A stretch of DNA of 64,000 nt from Cryptomeria japonica (taxonomy: Eukaryota > Streptophyta > Pinopsida > Cupressales > Cupressaceae). Under the pieces are notes generated by a model, which made no database searches, was not told the origin of the DNA, and saw only the letters and a list, made by a program, of their open reading frames with translations. The position numbers and the translations under genes are program-made. Position 1 is the first letter of the stretch. Each line of letters starts with the position of its first letter. Positions 46,001 through 57,285 of this stretch are shown here, one piece after another. The stretch covers positions 504,670,942 to 504,734,941 of the forward strand of contig NC_081410.1 in assembly GCF_030272615.1 (NCBI RefSeq), in the 5' to 3' direction.

Positions 46001-47264
46001 CTTCCCAATTCTCAAAGCTGGAGGTGGAAATCAATGGAAGGAGTACCAACCTCAGGGGAAGATTTAGATCAACTTTCAGAACTTCTAAAAGCAAGAAATA
46101 TCAATCCGAGAAGAGGGAAAGATTCTTTAATGTGGGCATCTTCTAAAACAGTGCAGTACAATCCTAAAGATGGCTACAAAGTGCTAGTTAGTAATCCTGA
46201 TCAGGATCAACAGGATATTCCGAAGAAACTATTTTGGAGCTCCAAGGTCATCCTAAGGCAGGGATTTTTGCGTGGCTAGCCTATCAAAGGAAGATCTTAA
46301 CTGCAGAAAAGTTCACAAAAATGGGGTATGAAGGACCTTCAAGGTGCATTATGTGTAAAGTTCAGGCAGTGACAGTGGACCATCTCCTGTTGAACTACCC
46401 CTTTGTGTCCAAATGCTGGTGATGGCTCTGTGCTAAACTTGGGTTGGTCACAGCTCTGCCAAATGACATTAAATCCCTTTTTCAAAGCTAGCCTCTTCCA
46501 AGTAAGGAGAGCACCTTGAGCATAATTATGGAAGTATCCCCATCATGTGTAGTCTGGGAAATTTGGAAGGAGAGGAACCGCAGGTTATTTGATGACAATT
46601 ACAGAAGTTTAGAATCAATCCTAAATTCAATTGAATCGGTTATAGTGGATACAGTCAATTGCAAGACAGCCTTCTCTTTGGAACTGCCTAAAGTTTTCTC
46701 CTCATGGGATGAAAGCATTAGGAAAAATTGGCATGGAATTAGGATTCCTCCTTCCTTTGGGCAAAGAAACAATATAAGGAAGGCCGCGCTACCTGGTCCC
46801 CTCCAAATCCTGGCTGGCTAAAACTAAATTTTGATGGTGATTCTAGAGGCAATCCAGGCCCTTCAGGCATAGGATATGTAATCAGAGATCACACAGGATC
46901 AATTCTAGGGAAAATGGCAAAGCCGATTCCACCGAACACAAATAATATAGCAGAATTCAAAGCATTGCAGCTTGGATTGATAGATTGCATAAAGCATGGT
47001 TTAAAAAACATTTCAGTGGAGGGTGATTTATAGATAGCAATAAATGCAATCAAGAGAGGAAAAACTCCAAATTGGAGATTGCAAGGAATCTTAGACAATA
47101 TAATAGCAAGCTTGGAAAGAATTGAACATTATGAAGCTAAGCACATCTATAAAGAAGCAAATTCAGAGGCAGATGCTCTCTCAAAAATTGTTGCCCAAGG
47201 AACCTACATCTACAGGTGGGATCAGGGAAACCTGCCTATTAGCCTAGCAGATCAGGTTAATTGA
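43028..47264 (+). pseudogene. LINE ORF2: endonuclease, RT, zf-RVT, RNase H (broken)
   Basis: ATG 43028 opens MKILSWNVRGLNAPNKQRVI, the AP-type endonuclease, with FLQETK, GDFNAI and RSDHYPILL marking its metal-binding and catalytic residues. A frame change lies near 43655. The pre-RT segment has KWLRMGDKNTKFFHNVTK and GKATGPDGFPTDFF. RT motifs are [67 protein letters not shown] and FADDNLLLG. The zinc domain (about 46230-46420) has RCIMCKVQAVTVDHLLLNYP. RNase H (46826-47264) has LNFDGDSRGNPGPSGIGYVI, NNIAEFKALQLGL, SVEGDL then a stop, and SEADALSKI. Frames differ at about 43655, 44500, 46230 and 46820, with extra stops near 43330, 44745 and 44890. Confidence 0.88.
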
Positions 47265-47773
47265 CAGGTAATGCCCCTAAAGGACACCAAGCTCAATGCA
47301 AGAGACATTTTTGTGAGAGGCACGAAAGTTAGCTAAAAATGCTTCCCTTTACAGAGCAAACATTAAATTTCTTCTTTGGCGGTCTAGTGAAAACGGCTAC
47401 TTCCCATTTAAAATTCAAACTTCACTTTTTTTTGGGTAGAGTGGGCCCAGATTTATTGATGTCATCCAAATCGTAGGTTTGAGCTAAGCTTTCCCTAAAC
47501 CACTTCTCGAGACCCAGCTGGTAAAGTTGTCAAATCTAATTAAGGTTTGTGTAGCTCAAACGACAGATTTGGCATGTCGAGGACAAACATCCTCTGCCAC
47601 CTTAGCTGGCGAAGTAAATGCAATTCTGCCCCTCATAATTTGGCGTAAAAGAGAGTGCCCGATTATTTCTCTGTAATGCCTTCTGCAAGTCGTTATCAAT
47701 CTCTTGCTAGTTTTATCCCAAAGCTTTGTTTTCTCATTCCCTTTCTTGTCTGGTAGCCCTGCATTTGCTAATC

Positions 47774-48547
47774 ATGTCGACAGAGCCTCCATTTGGGTTT
47801 GTAATGAGTGTCTACCCTAGGCCCACCTCTTGTTTTGGTGCAGATACTCCAATCTCCCTCTCGGCCTCGACGCACCAAGTCTCTTTCAGGAAGATAACAG
47901 ACCTGAGGCTGAAGCTCCTCCTTCTCCATTCGGAATTCCCTATTATATTGGCAGTCAAGATGATTTTGGGTAGTGGGCATTTGAACTGGGACGAGTATCC
48001 CCGAGATAACACTAGCATTTCCTCCAGGTTTGTCGCTTCTTTGATGGATTTAAAACTAGCAAAGCAAGCAGTTTGGAGTCTCACAAATAAGCTATGCCCA
48101 TAAGAGATTTTCCAAGAGCTTCAAGAAATCCTAAACAAGGCTATCCATGATTTAGGGGCTCCTTGGCCAAGTGACAGAATTTTGTTTAATGCCCATGGCG
48201 AGCTTATCAACTACTACTCTTTTTTGTTGGATTTGAAAGGGAAGGATTTGGATAGACACAGGGTGTTTGCCGGAGTAGGCCTTGGATACCTTAAATGGCA
48301 GTTTTTTGGGGAAAATTCAGAAGACCAGGGTAGAGAGGATGACCTTCTCCAATTTGCTAGACTCAACGGCCTCCTGCCTATGAAAGCAAAAGATGAGAGA
48401 CCCCAGGCTAAGTAGGTATGCAGGGGCGGTTCTAGTAGGTGTCGTCGTGGGTCTAGACGTGGTCGTGGCCGTCCCCCGAGCAGAGGTCGTGGGAGAGCGA
48501 GAAATGCTACTTGTCAACCTAAAGCCTCCAATGAAACTACGAGCTAG
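47774..48547 (+). pseudogene. Third ORF of the LINE with Arg/Gly-rich tail (two internal stops)
   Basis: One frame of 258 codons from ATG 47774 to TAG 48545-48547, interrupted by TAA 48101-48103 and TAG 48413-48415. It opens MSTEPPFGFVMSVYPRPTSC. The middle has LRLKLLLLHSEFPIILAVKM, a segment FQELQEILNKAIHDLGAPWP and YLKWQFFGENSEDQGREDDL. The end is a basic run RRGSRRGRGRPPSRGRGRAR. I do not recognise a family. The RG-rich end suggests nucleic-acid binding. It lies between RNase H and the LINE tail, where plant L1 elements normally have only a 3' UTR, so it is either a captured gene or an unusual ORF3. Confidence 0.5.
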
Positions 48548-50336
48548 GTTCCTAATTGAGCTCTGTTTAAAGATATTTACTGTTTTTTAGACTCTCGAAA
48601 GATTAATTTTGGCTTTAACAAGTAAAATCTCTGTTAATTTGGCAGTAGAGAATCTGCCACCTAGACTCTTTATAGTTTTTAATGATCTTAGACTGTATAT
48701 GTTAGGTTTGGAAGGATACTATATGTTTGGTATGGTCTGCTTGTCTGGTTGCTCTCCTTCTTGAATTCTCAGAAAGCTCACAGATGCTTCCAACAAGCTT
48801 TTCGATAATTATCAACTAGTCATATCAACACTGTATTTATGCACAATTAATACAAATCTGGCTCTGCCTTTACTGATCAAAAAAACATTCTTCTCAAGGT
48901 GCAAGGATAGCGTAAGTCTTGAGCCAAATATAAGCATAGCCATGGCTTACACACATTCAAGATGGTAAATTGCATGTAGCTTTATGCTAGCCAGAACCTC
49001 CAAGGAAAAGCTAGGAATGTCAAACCTTAGGACCGTGTGCCATATTGAAGTTGGATGAAGGACAACTACTGCTCACTATTAAAAGCATGGTATTGGATGC
49101 GGAAAAATTGTTGGAGGACACAACGTCTTTGTATAGGCACCAAAGCAAACAAAATAGCACCTCGATGGATAAACTTTTACATATCCTAAACCACTAATTT
49201 TTTGTCGAACCAAAAGTCTCATATAAAATAATTTTCATCAATCAACCTAAGACCCCAATCATATCAAAGCAGTACATGGAGATCAGTTTTGTCAACAAAA
49301 ATGCTAAATAAAACACAATGCCATTTTCACATCTGTTATGGAGACTTCATTATTGTCATGGCAGTTTTGCACCTGCTGCAGCAGTCACATCAGTGAAATT
49401 ATCCTGGAAATTTCATCATTGCCATAATAATTGTCAGTGTCATTATGGTTTTGGCGTGTCATTATGGTTTTGGCCTAATAGCCATGAATATTCTGCCCTT
49501 ATAGCAATGGCAGTTCAACAACTTCACTTCATTGGCATCTAAGAGTCCTGTAACGTGAGACAATCATAATGTCTGCTCGTAATACATGCGAGCCCAGTTG
49601 TAGATATATAAATGTAGAAAGTTTGTTGGCAAGTTCAGTTCATCGTAGCAGCAAGAACTAGTTTGTAAAGAAACAAGAAAATGATTCGAGGAAGATTACT
49701 GTACATGCTCAGTGAGAGCTTCTAATAGTTACTTTTAGTTAAGTGTAAAGCCTTCTGGCATTCCCAAGCATGACCTAAAAAAGACATTCTTATGGTTTAC
49801 AATTGCAAATAAAATCCAAGATACAATACTATGATAAAAAATTGTTGGCACGGTTCTGCAAATGCACATATTAACTGTAACCTGCAGAGGATATCATGGC
49901 TAGTTTCCAGGCTCCAACTTTTATCTTCATTAACTCTTGTTTCATTGCTTTTCCATTCCAATGGTTATTTGCACTTGTATATACTTCTTGCTGTGGTTTA
50001 ACATATTAATCGGCTCAACTTTCACAATGCTTCCAAATTTATCCCTGTTATGGCCTGCGTGGGAGTTGTTCAGAACAGCGAAGATCAAGTGTTTTTATAT
50101 ATTCCACACCCTACATTTCCTCAAGATTCTGGCCAAATCAAGATTTGGTGTATCCACTGTTACTACATATTTACACTTATGATCACATACAGTACTACTA
50201 CAATGGATTGGAGATGCAGCTTTTGGCATTGAGTAAGCATAGTCCCAACATCTAGCACTATCCTCAGGATGGGGTTTCACTTATGTGCATCATATGACTA
50301 AAAACTAGTATCGAGCTCCAAAACATAAACTTTCAT

Positions 50337-50442
50337 CTTTTGGTAGACTCTAATAGGTTTATCACAGGCCCAGTAGGCATAAAAACTGTCTTTTGGTAGA
50401 CTCTAATAGGTTTATCACAGGCCCAGTAGGCATAAAAACTGT
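50337..50442. repeat. Perfect 53-bp tandem duplication
   Basis: Units 50337-50389 and 50390-50442 begin CTTTTGGTAGACTC and end AAAAACTGT, with no difference seen. Confidence 0.95.
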
Positions 50443-51294
50443 CCACTGTTTCCCATAATAAGTAGGTAACTTCTGGTGTACTGAAAGCAGTTTCAGTAAG
50501 TTTGAATCTTGGCTGACTTGAAAAAAACCAATTGAGAGTATTGGTCATCGTTTAGGTGTGCTGAATGCAATTCTCAGTTATGTGGCTTAATGGGGGCTAT
50601 CTCAGGATCTTTAGATAATTTTAATGGAATTCAAAAAAATTGCATTATTTGAGTATTTGATGTTATCCTTTCAAATATTATATACATTTGATTAACTAGT
50701 AATCAGCTCGCCATTCTGATGATACTGTGAATTTACAAGTTTTTATATCCTCCGCTTCCTGTAAAACTTTCACTTACTCTATCATATGTAGACTTTCGGG
50801 TTCAGGCTCTGGAGATAATACCAAAGTTGTTATTTTACCCAGCAAAACACAATTTAATATAGAAGATAAAGATTGAAATTCTGAACAGAGCATTAGAGGC
50901 CAAGTGTAGAATGTCGCTGTTAAGCAAGAAGAATTAAAACCATCAAGGCCAGAAACCAATAGTTTAGAGGGGATGCTTTACAGGCATTCTGCAACCTCAT
51001 GACCACTGTCTTTGCTAACAATCTAGGAAAATCTCCAGTTATATAGGATGACCTTATAGGCAAGTTTATGAAATGTATATTTTCAGATGAACTAATTTCA
51101 TTGTCAGTGTCATAACCGTCTTTACATCTTTAGCAACACATTACCTAAAGAAATACAAAGAATGTAAGCTTTGGTGTAAAAATTCAAAGCTCAATCCACG
51201 GGCTCCTTTAGCAGTGCATTTCAGGAGTTACATTCACTACAACTAAGTGACGAACCCTAGCTTTCCATACAGATAGAAAATTGCAGCAGAAGAA

Positions 51295-51566
51295 TCAGAT
51301 TGATCCTACAATTACTGTTGTATTTTGGGTAGCCCAAATTTTAAAATAGAAGAGGAAGTAGAAAACACTTTCCACATATAATTTTTGAACTTCCAAAGTA
51401 AGATTTAGAAGTTAAATTTTCAAATCTATAAAAAAATTCAATCAGATTGATCCTACAATCACTGTAATATTTTGGGTAGCCCAAATTTGAAAATGGGAGA
51501 AGTAGAAAACACTTTCCACATAATTTTTGAACTGCCAAAGTAAGATTGAGAATTTAAATTTTCAAT
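51295..51566. repeat. Tandem duplication, unit about 125-147 bp
   Basis: Copies start TCAGATTGATCCTACAA at 51295 and 51442. Both contain TTTTGGGTAGCCCAAATTT and GTAGAAAACACTTTCCACAT. The second copy is shorter and diverged. Confidence 0.9.
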
Positions 51567-52363
51567 GTAATTAACTAAAAAAATTTGGAAAAAACGAAAA
51601 ACAAGCAAATCAAATAACTTGTTAAAGCTATCTTATCTCAAACTTATTGCGAGGAAACAAAAGGCCACTTGTAAACAGCTTTGATTGAAAGGAAACCCAG
51701 CTAATGGATCCTCACTAAGTATCTGCTGCCTTTATGATGGTTTGGGAATTTTTCTTAGTTGATCAAAAAAGCTGTCATAAGATGGCCTTCTGAGGATGGA
51801 TATGATAGCCTTGACATATTTTGTCAGTTAAACACAACTTGGAGCATTATGACAAACTTCTACCTCAGCTTATTGTAAATTGGAAAATATAGGCATTCCC
51901 TGCCCATGCAATTAATGAGCACGAGTTTGAACCACATGAAGGAAATTAAAAGAACACAAAAGAATCTGTAAATGTAGAAATGAAAATATTCAAGGGAGTG
52001 AAAATAGTTATTATTAGTCCATTAAAGTATCTAGATATTTCAAATATTACAGAAACTCTAACTGAACACAATCACAATTAATCAGGAATTAAGCAAAGGG
52101 CATAGAGAGACAACAATTGTACTTTATGTAGTGACACCTTAAATGGTACAACATAATCCCATACAGGTAGACAACCACTCAAGCTTGAAAACAAGAGTCA
52201 ATTTGCAGAATATGTTCTTTAGTCCAACTGAAAAGTAAAAAATTAACAGGCACGTCTAATGCTTGATAGAATGACCATGTTCACATGTGAAGTAGCCATT
52301 CCAAAAAAAGCTATAGGTCAACAGTTCGATCGCTAGCAAACAGAACAAATGTAGAACTTCTCT

Positions 52364-53263
52364 CTATGTATGTGGCTGATTCTCCTTAACATTCATTTGC
52401 AATCCGACAGGTTCTGGAGGATCAGCAATTGGTTGCTGTGGCTGAGATGTAGTTTCAGCACAAGGAGGGAGGATTGGCTTCGACTGATGAGAGGAGGGCT
52501 CAGCAGGAAAAAGTGTTGCCTTATTCTGTTGAGGAACAGGAGCAACAGGGATCTGGATTGACTTCTGTAAGTGACAAGCAGGATCAGAAGGGCTAGGGAC
52601 TGGCTGCGGTAAGTAAGTTACAGATTTAACAGAACAGGGGATGAACTGCTGCAATTGAGAGACAGGCTCGGGCAATTTTGGAGCAGAATCCTGATTGGCA
52701 TGGCTCTGAAGTACAGAATTCAGTGGGCTTCCATTTGGTTGAAGTGAAACAACACCTAGTTGCTCTGCGCCAACTGCTACAGGAGGTCTAGTTTGCTGTG
52801 GTATGGAAACAGATGTTGTTCCTGGTGAATTCAGAACAGGAGCTGTCAAGAAAGGAACGGAAGTGGATGAAATTGCCACAGTATTCTCATCTCTCCTTGT
52901 CATCTTAACATTTGGGGCAATGTCATTTGCTTGAGATACAGGAACTGACAATCCTGGCTCAAATACAACACCTCGCAAGACAGTGTCCGTGTCTCCCACT
53001 CGAACTGTAAGTAAGTAGCCAGCATCAAATGAACCATCCAACATGCCATGAACTTCCTGGCCCACAAAAGTATTTTCCGCAAACGATGATAATGAAGCAT
53101 CTAATTTCTTTCGTTTTGCCTTTTTCTTGATCTCCAGTTGTTGCTGTACAGAAGTCTCCCCACCAGAACACAGAAGGTGGGTTTTACGAGGCCGGCCACG
53201 CTTTCGTTTGGGTGGTGCAAGACTTGTTGAGCCAATATGAGCTTCCTGGCTTGTCTCGTTCAT
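52364..53263 (-). CDS. AT-hook DNA-binding protein (plant nuclear protein), last coding exon
   Basis: 299 codons from ATG 53263 (MNETSQEAHIGS) to a stop at 52364-52366. Residues about 15-28 form an AT-hook (PPKRKRGRPRK), the minor-groove contact motif. A basic patch KKKAKRKK follows. Residues about 65-125 form the block conserved among plant AT-hook proteins of this type: VGQEVHGMLDGSFDAGYLL, VRVGDTDTVLRGVVFEPGLS, ANDIAPNVKMTRR. The remainder is Pro/Gln/Ser-rich and disordered-looking. The ATG lies ten bases inside an exon whose 3' splice site is CCATTGCAG/GTGC (53273/53272), so at least one upstream, perhaps non-coding, exon lies to the right. A longer in-frame start exists upstream of the splice site but would require intron retention. 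It is a probable chromatin-associated regulator, and the only intact, non-transposon gene here. Confidence 0.85.
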   Translation of the reverse strand: MNETSQEAHIGSTSLAPPKRKRGRPRKTHLLCSGGETSVQQQLEIKKKAKRKKLDASLSSFAENTFVGQEVHGMLDGSFDAGYLLTVRVGDTDTVLRGVVFEPGLSVPVSQANDIAPNVKMTRRDENTVAISSTSVPFLTAPVLNSPGTTSVSIPQQTRPPVAVGAEQLGVVSLQPNGSPLNSVLQSHANQDSAPKLPEPVSQLQQFIPCSVKSVTYLPQPVPSPSDPACHLQKSIQIPVAPVPQQNKATLFPAEPSSHQSKPILPPCAETTSQPQQPIADPPEPVGLQMNVKENQPHT

Positions 53264-55399
53264 TTTAAGCACCTGCAATGGAAACATCTCCCACTTGATC
53301 AATACTGTGATACTGAAAACTTAAAGGCAGAACAAACAATTCTGTAAATTTATATAGGACCATATAAAATTCTGTCAGTTCCCTCAGAACATATAAGTTT
53401 CTGCAACTTCCTTCAACAGGATCAAAAGATAAAACTAAAAGCAAGCCTACATGTCAAAACAAATAAATATGATATCCTTGCAAAAAGTTAGAAATACACC
53501 ATATATCTCAAATGAGCGATTACTGCAGCCATTAGCATATATTTGTTGTTAGTGTGACCTACATCATGAAAAGTAGGAGTGTTTTTTAATCAGGGATGAA
53601 CTTTCTAAGGTTGCCAAATTAAATTGCACCATAAACACTTTAAACAGAAATGAAAACCCTAGTACATAAATGATGCCAAGCGGATTTAGAATAAACGCTC
53701 TGAATAATTTATGTAAGCAAATGCAAAAATAAGAATCATTTAAGCCGCTGTCACTGATGTCCAGGACAAGCATCTCAACTGCATGGAGGAACGGATCACT
53801 CCATGCTGGTCAATCATTCCTGGCCCAACCACATTGCTAACTCCATCAACGAAAATAGCTACACATTGACTTAATCATACCTGCCATTAGACTGATAGGT
53901 CGAGAAGTGAGCAATATATTTAGCGAACTGGAATCTTGTCCCTAAACAGGCTTATAGCTTTTGAAAAATCCATAATACATTAGAATCTTAGACTCTGTTA
54001 CATCAATTGATCTTATTGATTGAATCTCATACACTTTTTGAAGATCCTGTTGTCAGCCAAGGGAAAGGGCAAATTGTTGGATATAGCACATGAAGAATAG
54101 AATGATGCATGCTGGACCAAATCCACCTTAAAGACACATTAACATCAGGAATAACAACTGAAGAATCCCACGTCCTTTTTGCTCATTTTTAGTTGTCTTT
54201 GCTTCTGATCTTTTTCTTTTCTATGCTAAGTTTCAAATTTCACATAAAATGTTGCCTTCAATTTTCCCGGAAATATATTTTACTTTACCATAGTTTTAAG
54301 CAGGACTACCTTTGACAAGGTGATTGTAATCTGCCCTTAAAAGCACTTGCTTGGAAAGAGTTTTTGTACTTTATAAAAATTTGTATATATATTTTTCTTC
54401 ATCGAAATAAAGAAAAGAGTTTTAGATCATGCAAAACAACCCCAACTCCACTTACCAAATCAACCAACACATCGAACGCAATAGTCCAATCAACTTTTAG
54501 CTGATTAAAATGCATACCCATTAGACCCCTGTATCTTTCTTAAAGTAACATGCAGCAAAAGATGAAACTGATTTTTATATATGATATACATCTCTCATAT
54601 TGGAACATGATCTCATAAGCATTACAATGCCTCACAGTCAGTTCAAGCAGAAAAAATCATCATCCATAAATCTATTTGACTGCTTCATTGTAGGAATAAA
54701 AGAGCTTTTTTCTTTTGCAATCACTACGAAGATCCTTCACATGTTTCTACAAAAGGTCTTTATATTGATTATTTACTGCAATAGTAGCCAGCACCACCAT
54801 ATACACAAACTTTCACTAGTTTCATCTGGATCTTGAGCACCACACCTAAGATACTTAAATATATTAATAAGAATAGATACCAACATAAATACTCAACTCA
54901 TTAGCATAATGAAGGTAACGTAGCCAACAATTGCAAACAATGTAGATTATAATTAACAAATAAACAGAAGATTCTTGGACAAAGCACCATGGACAAGTTT
55001 AGTTTATTTATAGGAGACCCATGCACAGGCAATCAAGCAACCATATTTTAAGAAATGAATTGTACAAGTATTATTGCCTTGATATTCTTTGCAGCTATAC
55101 AGCAGATGACCAGATTTGAACACTGAAGTGAGTAAAGACATTGGAATGGACAGCCTAGAACATTATTTGGCTTTCCAAGAATTTGCAGTTACTGGAAAAC
55201 TGTGCACGAAAAATCAGCTAGCAGTCATTTGTTCATTTCATCAAAGTAAGGGATCATCATGTTTACAATCAAGGATTGGATTCCTGCTCATGAAGGAATA
55301 ATATTATAAAGTACAAATGAGCGTACTTGAGGTTACAATACTCTAGATTCTTCAAAACCTCTGAAAAAATCAATCTAACAAATAACAATTTCTAATCTG

Positions 55400-55722
55400 G
55401 TGCATCTCGTTGGCTTTTGTTTATATTAATAATCGTTTGCAAATATTATGCTCCTACGAGCATCAACAAGAGACCAATACAAGCTCTTGCAAGCATAACA
55501 ATGACACTAATACCAGCTTCTTTCAAGCAACCACAATAGAAACCACCTATGGAAGACCATCCACTTATTTAAAAATCATCTCCACACTAGAAGCCAGCTG
55601 TGGAAGACAGAGTCACAACTTATAATTCCATATTAGATGTCCCTTTGGGATTGAACTCGGGACTCCACGATGAGAACTCAATAGTTTAAACTTCAACCAG
55701 TTAAGCTCAACCCCTTGGACTA
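55400..55722 (-). mobile_element. Probable tRNA-derived SINE
   Basis: On the minus strand an A-box-like GAGCTTAACTGGTTGAAG (about 55709-55692) is followed about 40 bases later by a B-box-like GAGTTCAATCCC (about 55658-55647), the arrangement of a tRNA-type Pol III promoter. No folding tRNA gene is present, so a SINE head is more likely. The tail end is a guess. Confidence 0.45.
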
Positions 55723-55990
55723 TCTCATTGGCTTTTGATCATGATAACATACAGAATTAGAATTTCTAGAATCTGATCCCACCTTTGCTATATTTTTTAC
55801 CAAGCTAGACATAAAAATATATGAAGAACATGAACCAGATTTCTTTTCTTAGCGACAAGGACTTATCTTCTAGAAAATTTGATTGCACTAATGATTTGGA
55901 AACAAAGCAAGCATAATTCTTAACAAATATCATTAACCAAAATCCAAGCCCATATAAGGAAATGTTTACAGATGAAAATGTTATCCTACG

Positions 55991-56362
55991 AATAAACATG
56001 AAAAGGATTCAAATCCTTATTTCATTTACATGAAAATCTATATTTCAACAAAAGATCAAATCAATTAAGTATCCCATGTGACCATGTTTTAACATTCTTA
56101 TTGAATGCCAAATAAGCTTCAGTTGTTACTTCATATATCAGCAACCAGTTTGAATGTGCATCCCTGAAAATAAACCAAATAAACATGCTAAGGATTCAAA
56201 TCCTTATTTCATTTACATGAAAATCTATATTTCAACAAAAGATCAAATCAATTAAGTATCCCATGTGACCATGTTTTAACATTCTTATTGAATGCCAAAT
56301 AAGCTTCAGTTGTTACTTCATATATCAGCAACCAGTTTGAATGTACATCCCAGAAAATAAAG
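55991..56362. repeat. 187-bp tandem duplication
   Basis: Copies start AATAAACATG at 55991 and 56178. The interior (ATTTCAACAAAAGATCAAAT, CATGTGACCATGTTTTAAC) is nearly identical. Confidence 0.95.
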
Positions 56363-57285
56363 AACAACTATCTTGGTTCTGCGGGCTACCCATATTAAGA
56401 AAGGAAAAGTAATATGATCTAAATCCTTGAATGTCAACTAGTACTTTAATACTAGTCCCCCTAATTGAGATCTTGTGAAATTTGATGATCCCCTTCTATA
56501 AAATTTGAATACAACGTTCATGGGCATAACTTACTTTATAAGGACCACAGCTCATCCTTACAGTTCCTTATATATCTTGTAGACTAATTCATCCATTGTG
56601 TTTTCTTATACACAGGAGATCAAGATTGTTGTCCAGAAAATCTTGATCAGTTTAATGCCCAATCCATCCAATTAGTCGTGATTTGGGACATTCATATTAA
56701 AGAAAGTACACACACTCTCCTTGTAGTTCATAAAAAAGTGATGAATGTCCACTGCATGTAAACATTAATGGATGCAACATAATTTCCATTATATATTTGG
56801 ATGGAGGTCAATTTCAGTGCATTCTAGAGAATTCAATCACAAAATATTAAATTATACAAAGCTTGCTTAGAAATCAACACCTCTTAATCTTTTCATGTCT
56901 TTAATCCATCAACATCCAGTGGCATGTCTATTGAAAACAGAGAAACATTATTCCGTATAATCCATACATGTGACACTTTTCCTGTCTATGTTTTCGTTTG
57001 AGATAAATTTCATGCCACTTATATTGTTTAACATAGTAGATACAAAGTTTGTTTAGAAGCCAAACCATCTTAATCTCCATCAACATTGAATGCCATATGT
57101 ATTGAAAGCAGTGAAGCATAACATGAACACCTTACAAGTACTCTTGAGGAAAGATATTTTCTTTGTTATAAGTAGAGCTTGGGTTTTCTGAAATTGAATA
57201 AAACTGATTCATTGATTAAGTTCTGGTAATAGATACATCCTCAGAATGCATATGAAACCACTTGTTAACAAGGAAAGAGAGCACT

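Larger units (their letters stand above)
40640..48887 (+). mobile_element. Nearly full-length plant LINE (L1 clade, with RNase H), inactive
   Basis: Order: 5' region with ATGGCGGATTC at 40762; ORF1 (41165-42656); endonuclease (from 43028); RT; zinc-binding RT-associated domain; RNase H (ends 47264); a third ORF (47774-48547); an untranslated tail ending CTTTACTGATC and a short A run (48880-48886). ORF2 pieces lie in several frames with extra stops, so the element is dead. The 5' boundary is approximate; I found no clear target duplication. Confidence 0.85.
48888..52363. other. Intergenic stretch downstream of the AT-hook gene
   Basis: No gene is visible. It contains a perfect 53-bp tandem duplication (50337-50442) and a diverged duplication of about 145 bp (51295-51566). 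The last few hundred bases (about 52000-52363) should include the 3' UTR of the AT-hook gene, but I could not place a polyadenylation signal with confidence. Confidence 0.5.
53264..57280. other. Upstream/intronic region of the AT-hook gene
   Basis: Contains the splice acceptor at 53273 but no upstream exon I can define. Holds a SINE-like insertion (about 55400-55720) and a 187-bp tandem duplication (55991-56362). No other coding potential. Confidence 0.4.

Noticed and set aside
55640-55722. tRNA gene
   Set aside because: A and B boxes are present but no cloverleaf, anticodon arm or acceptor stem can be drawn; better explained as a SINE head.
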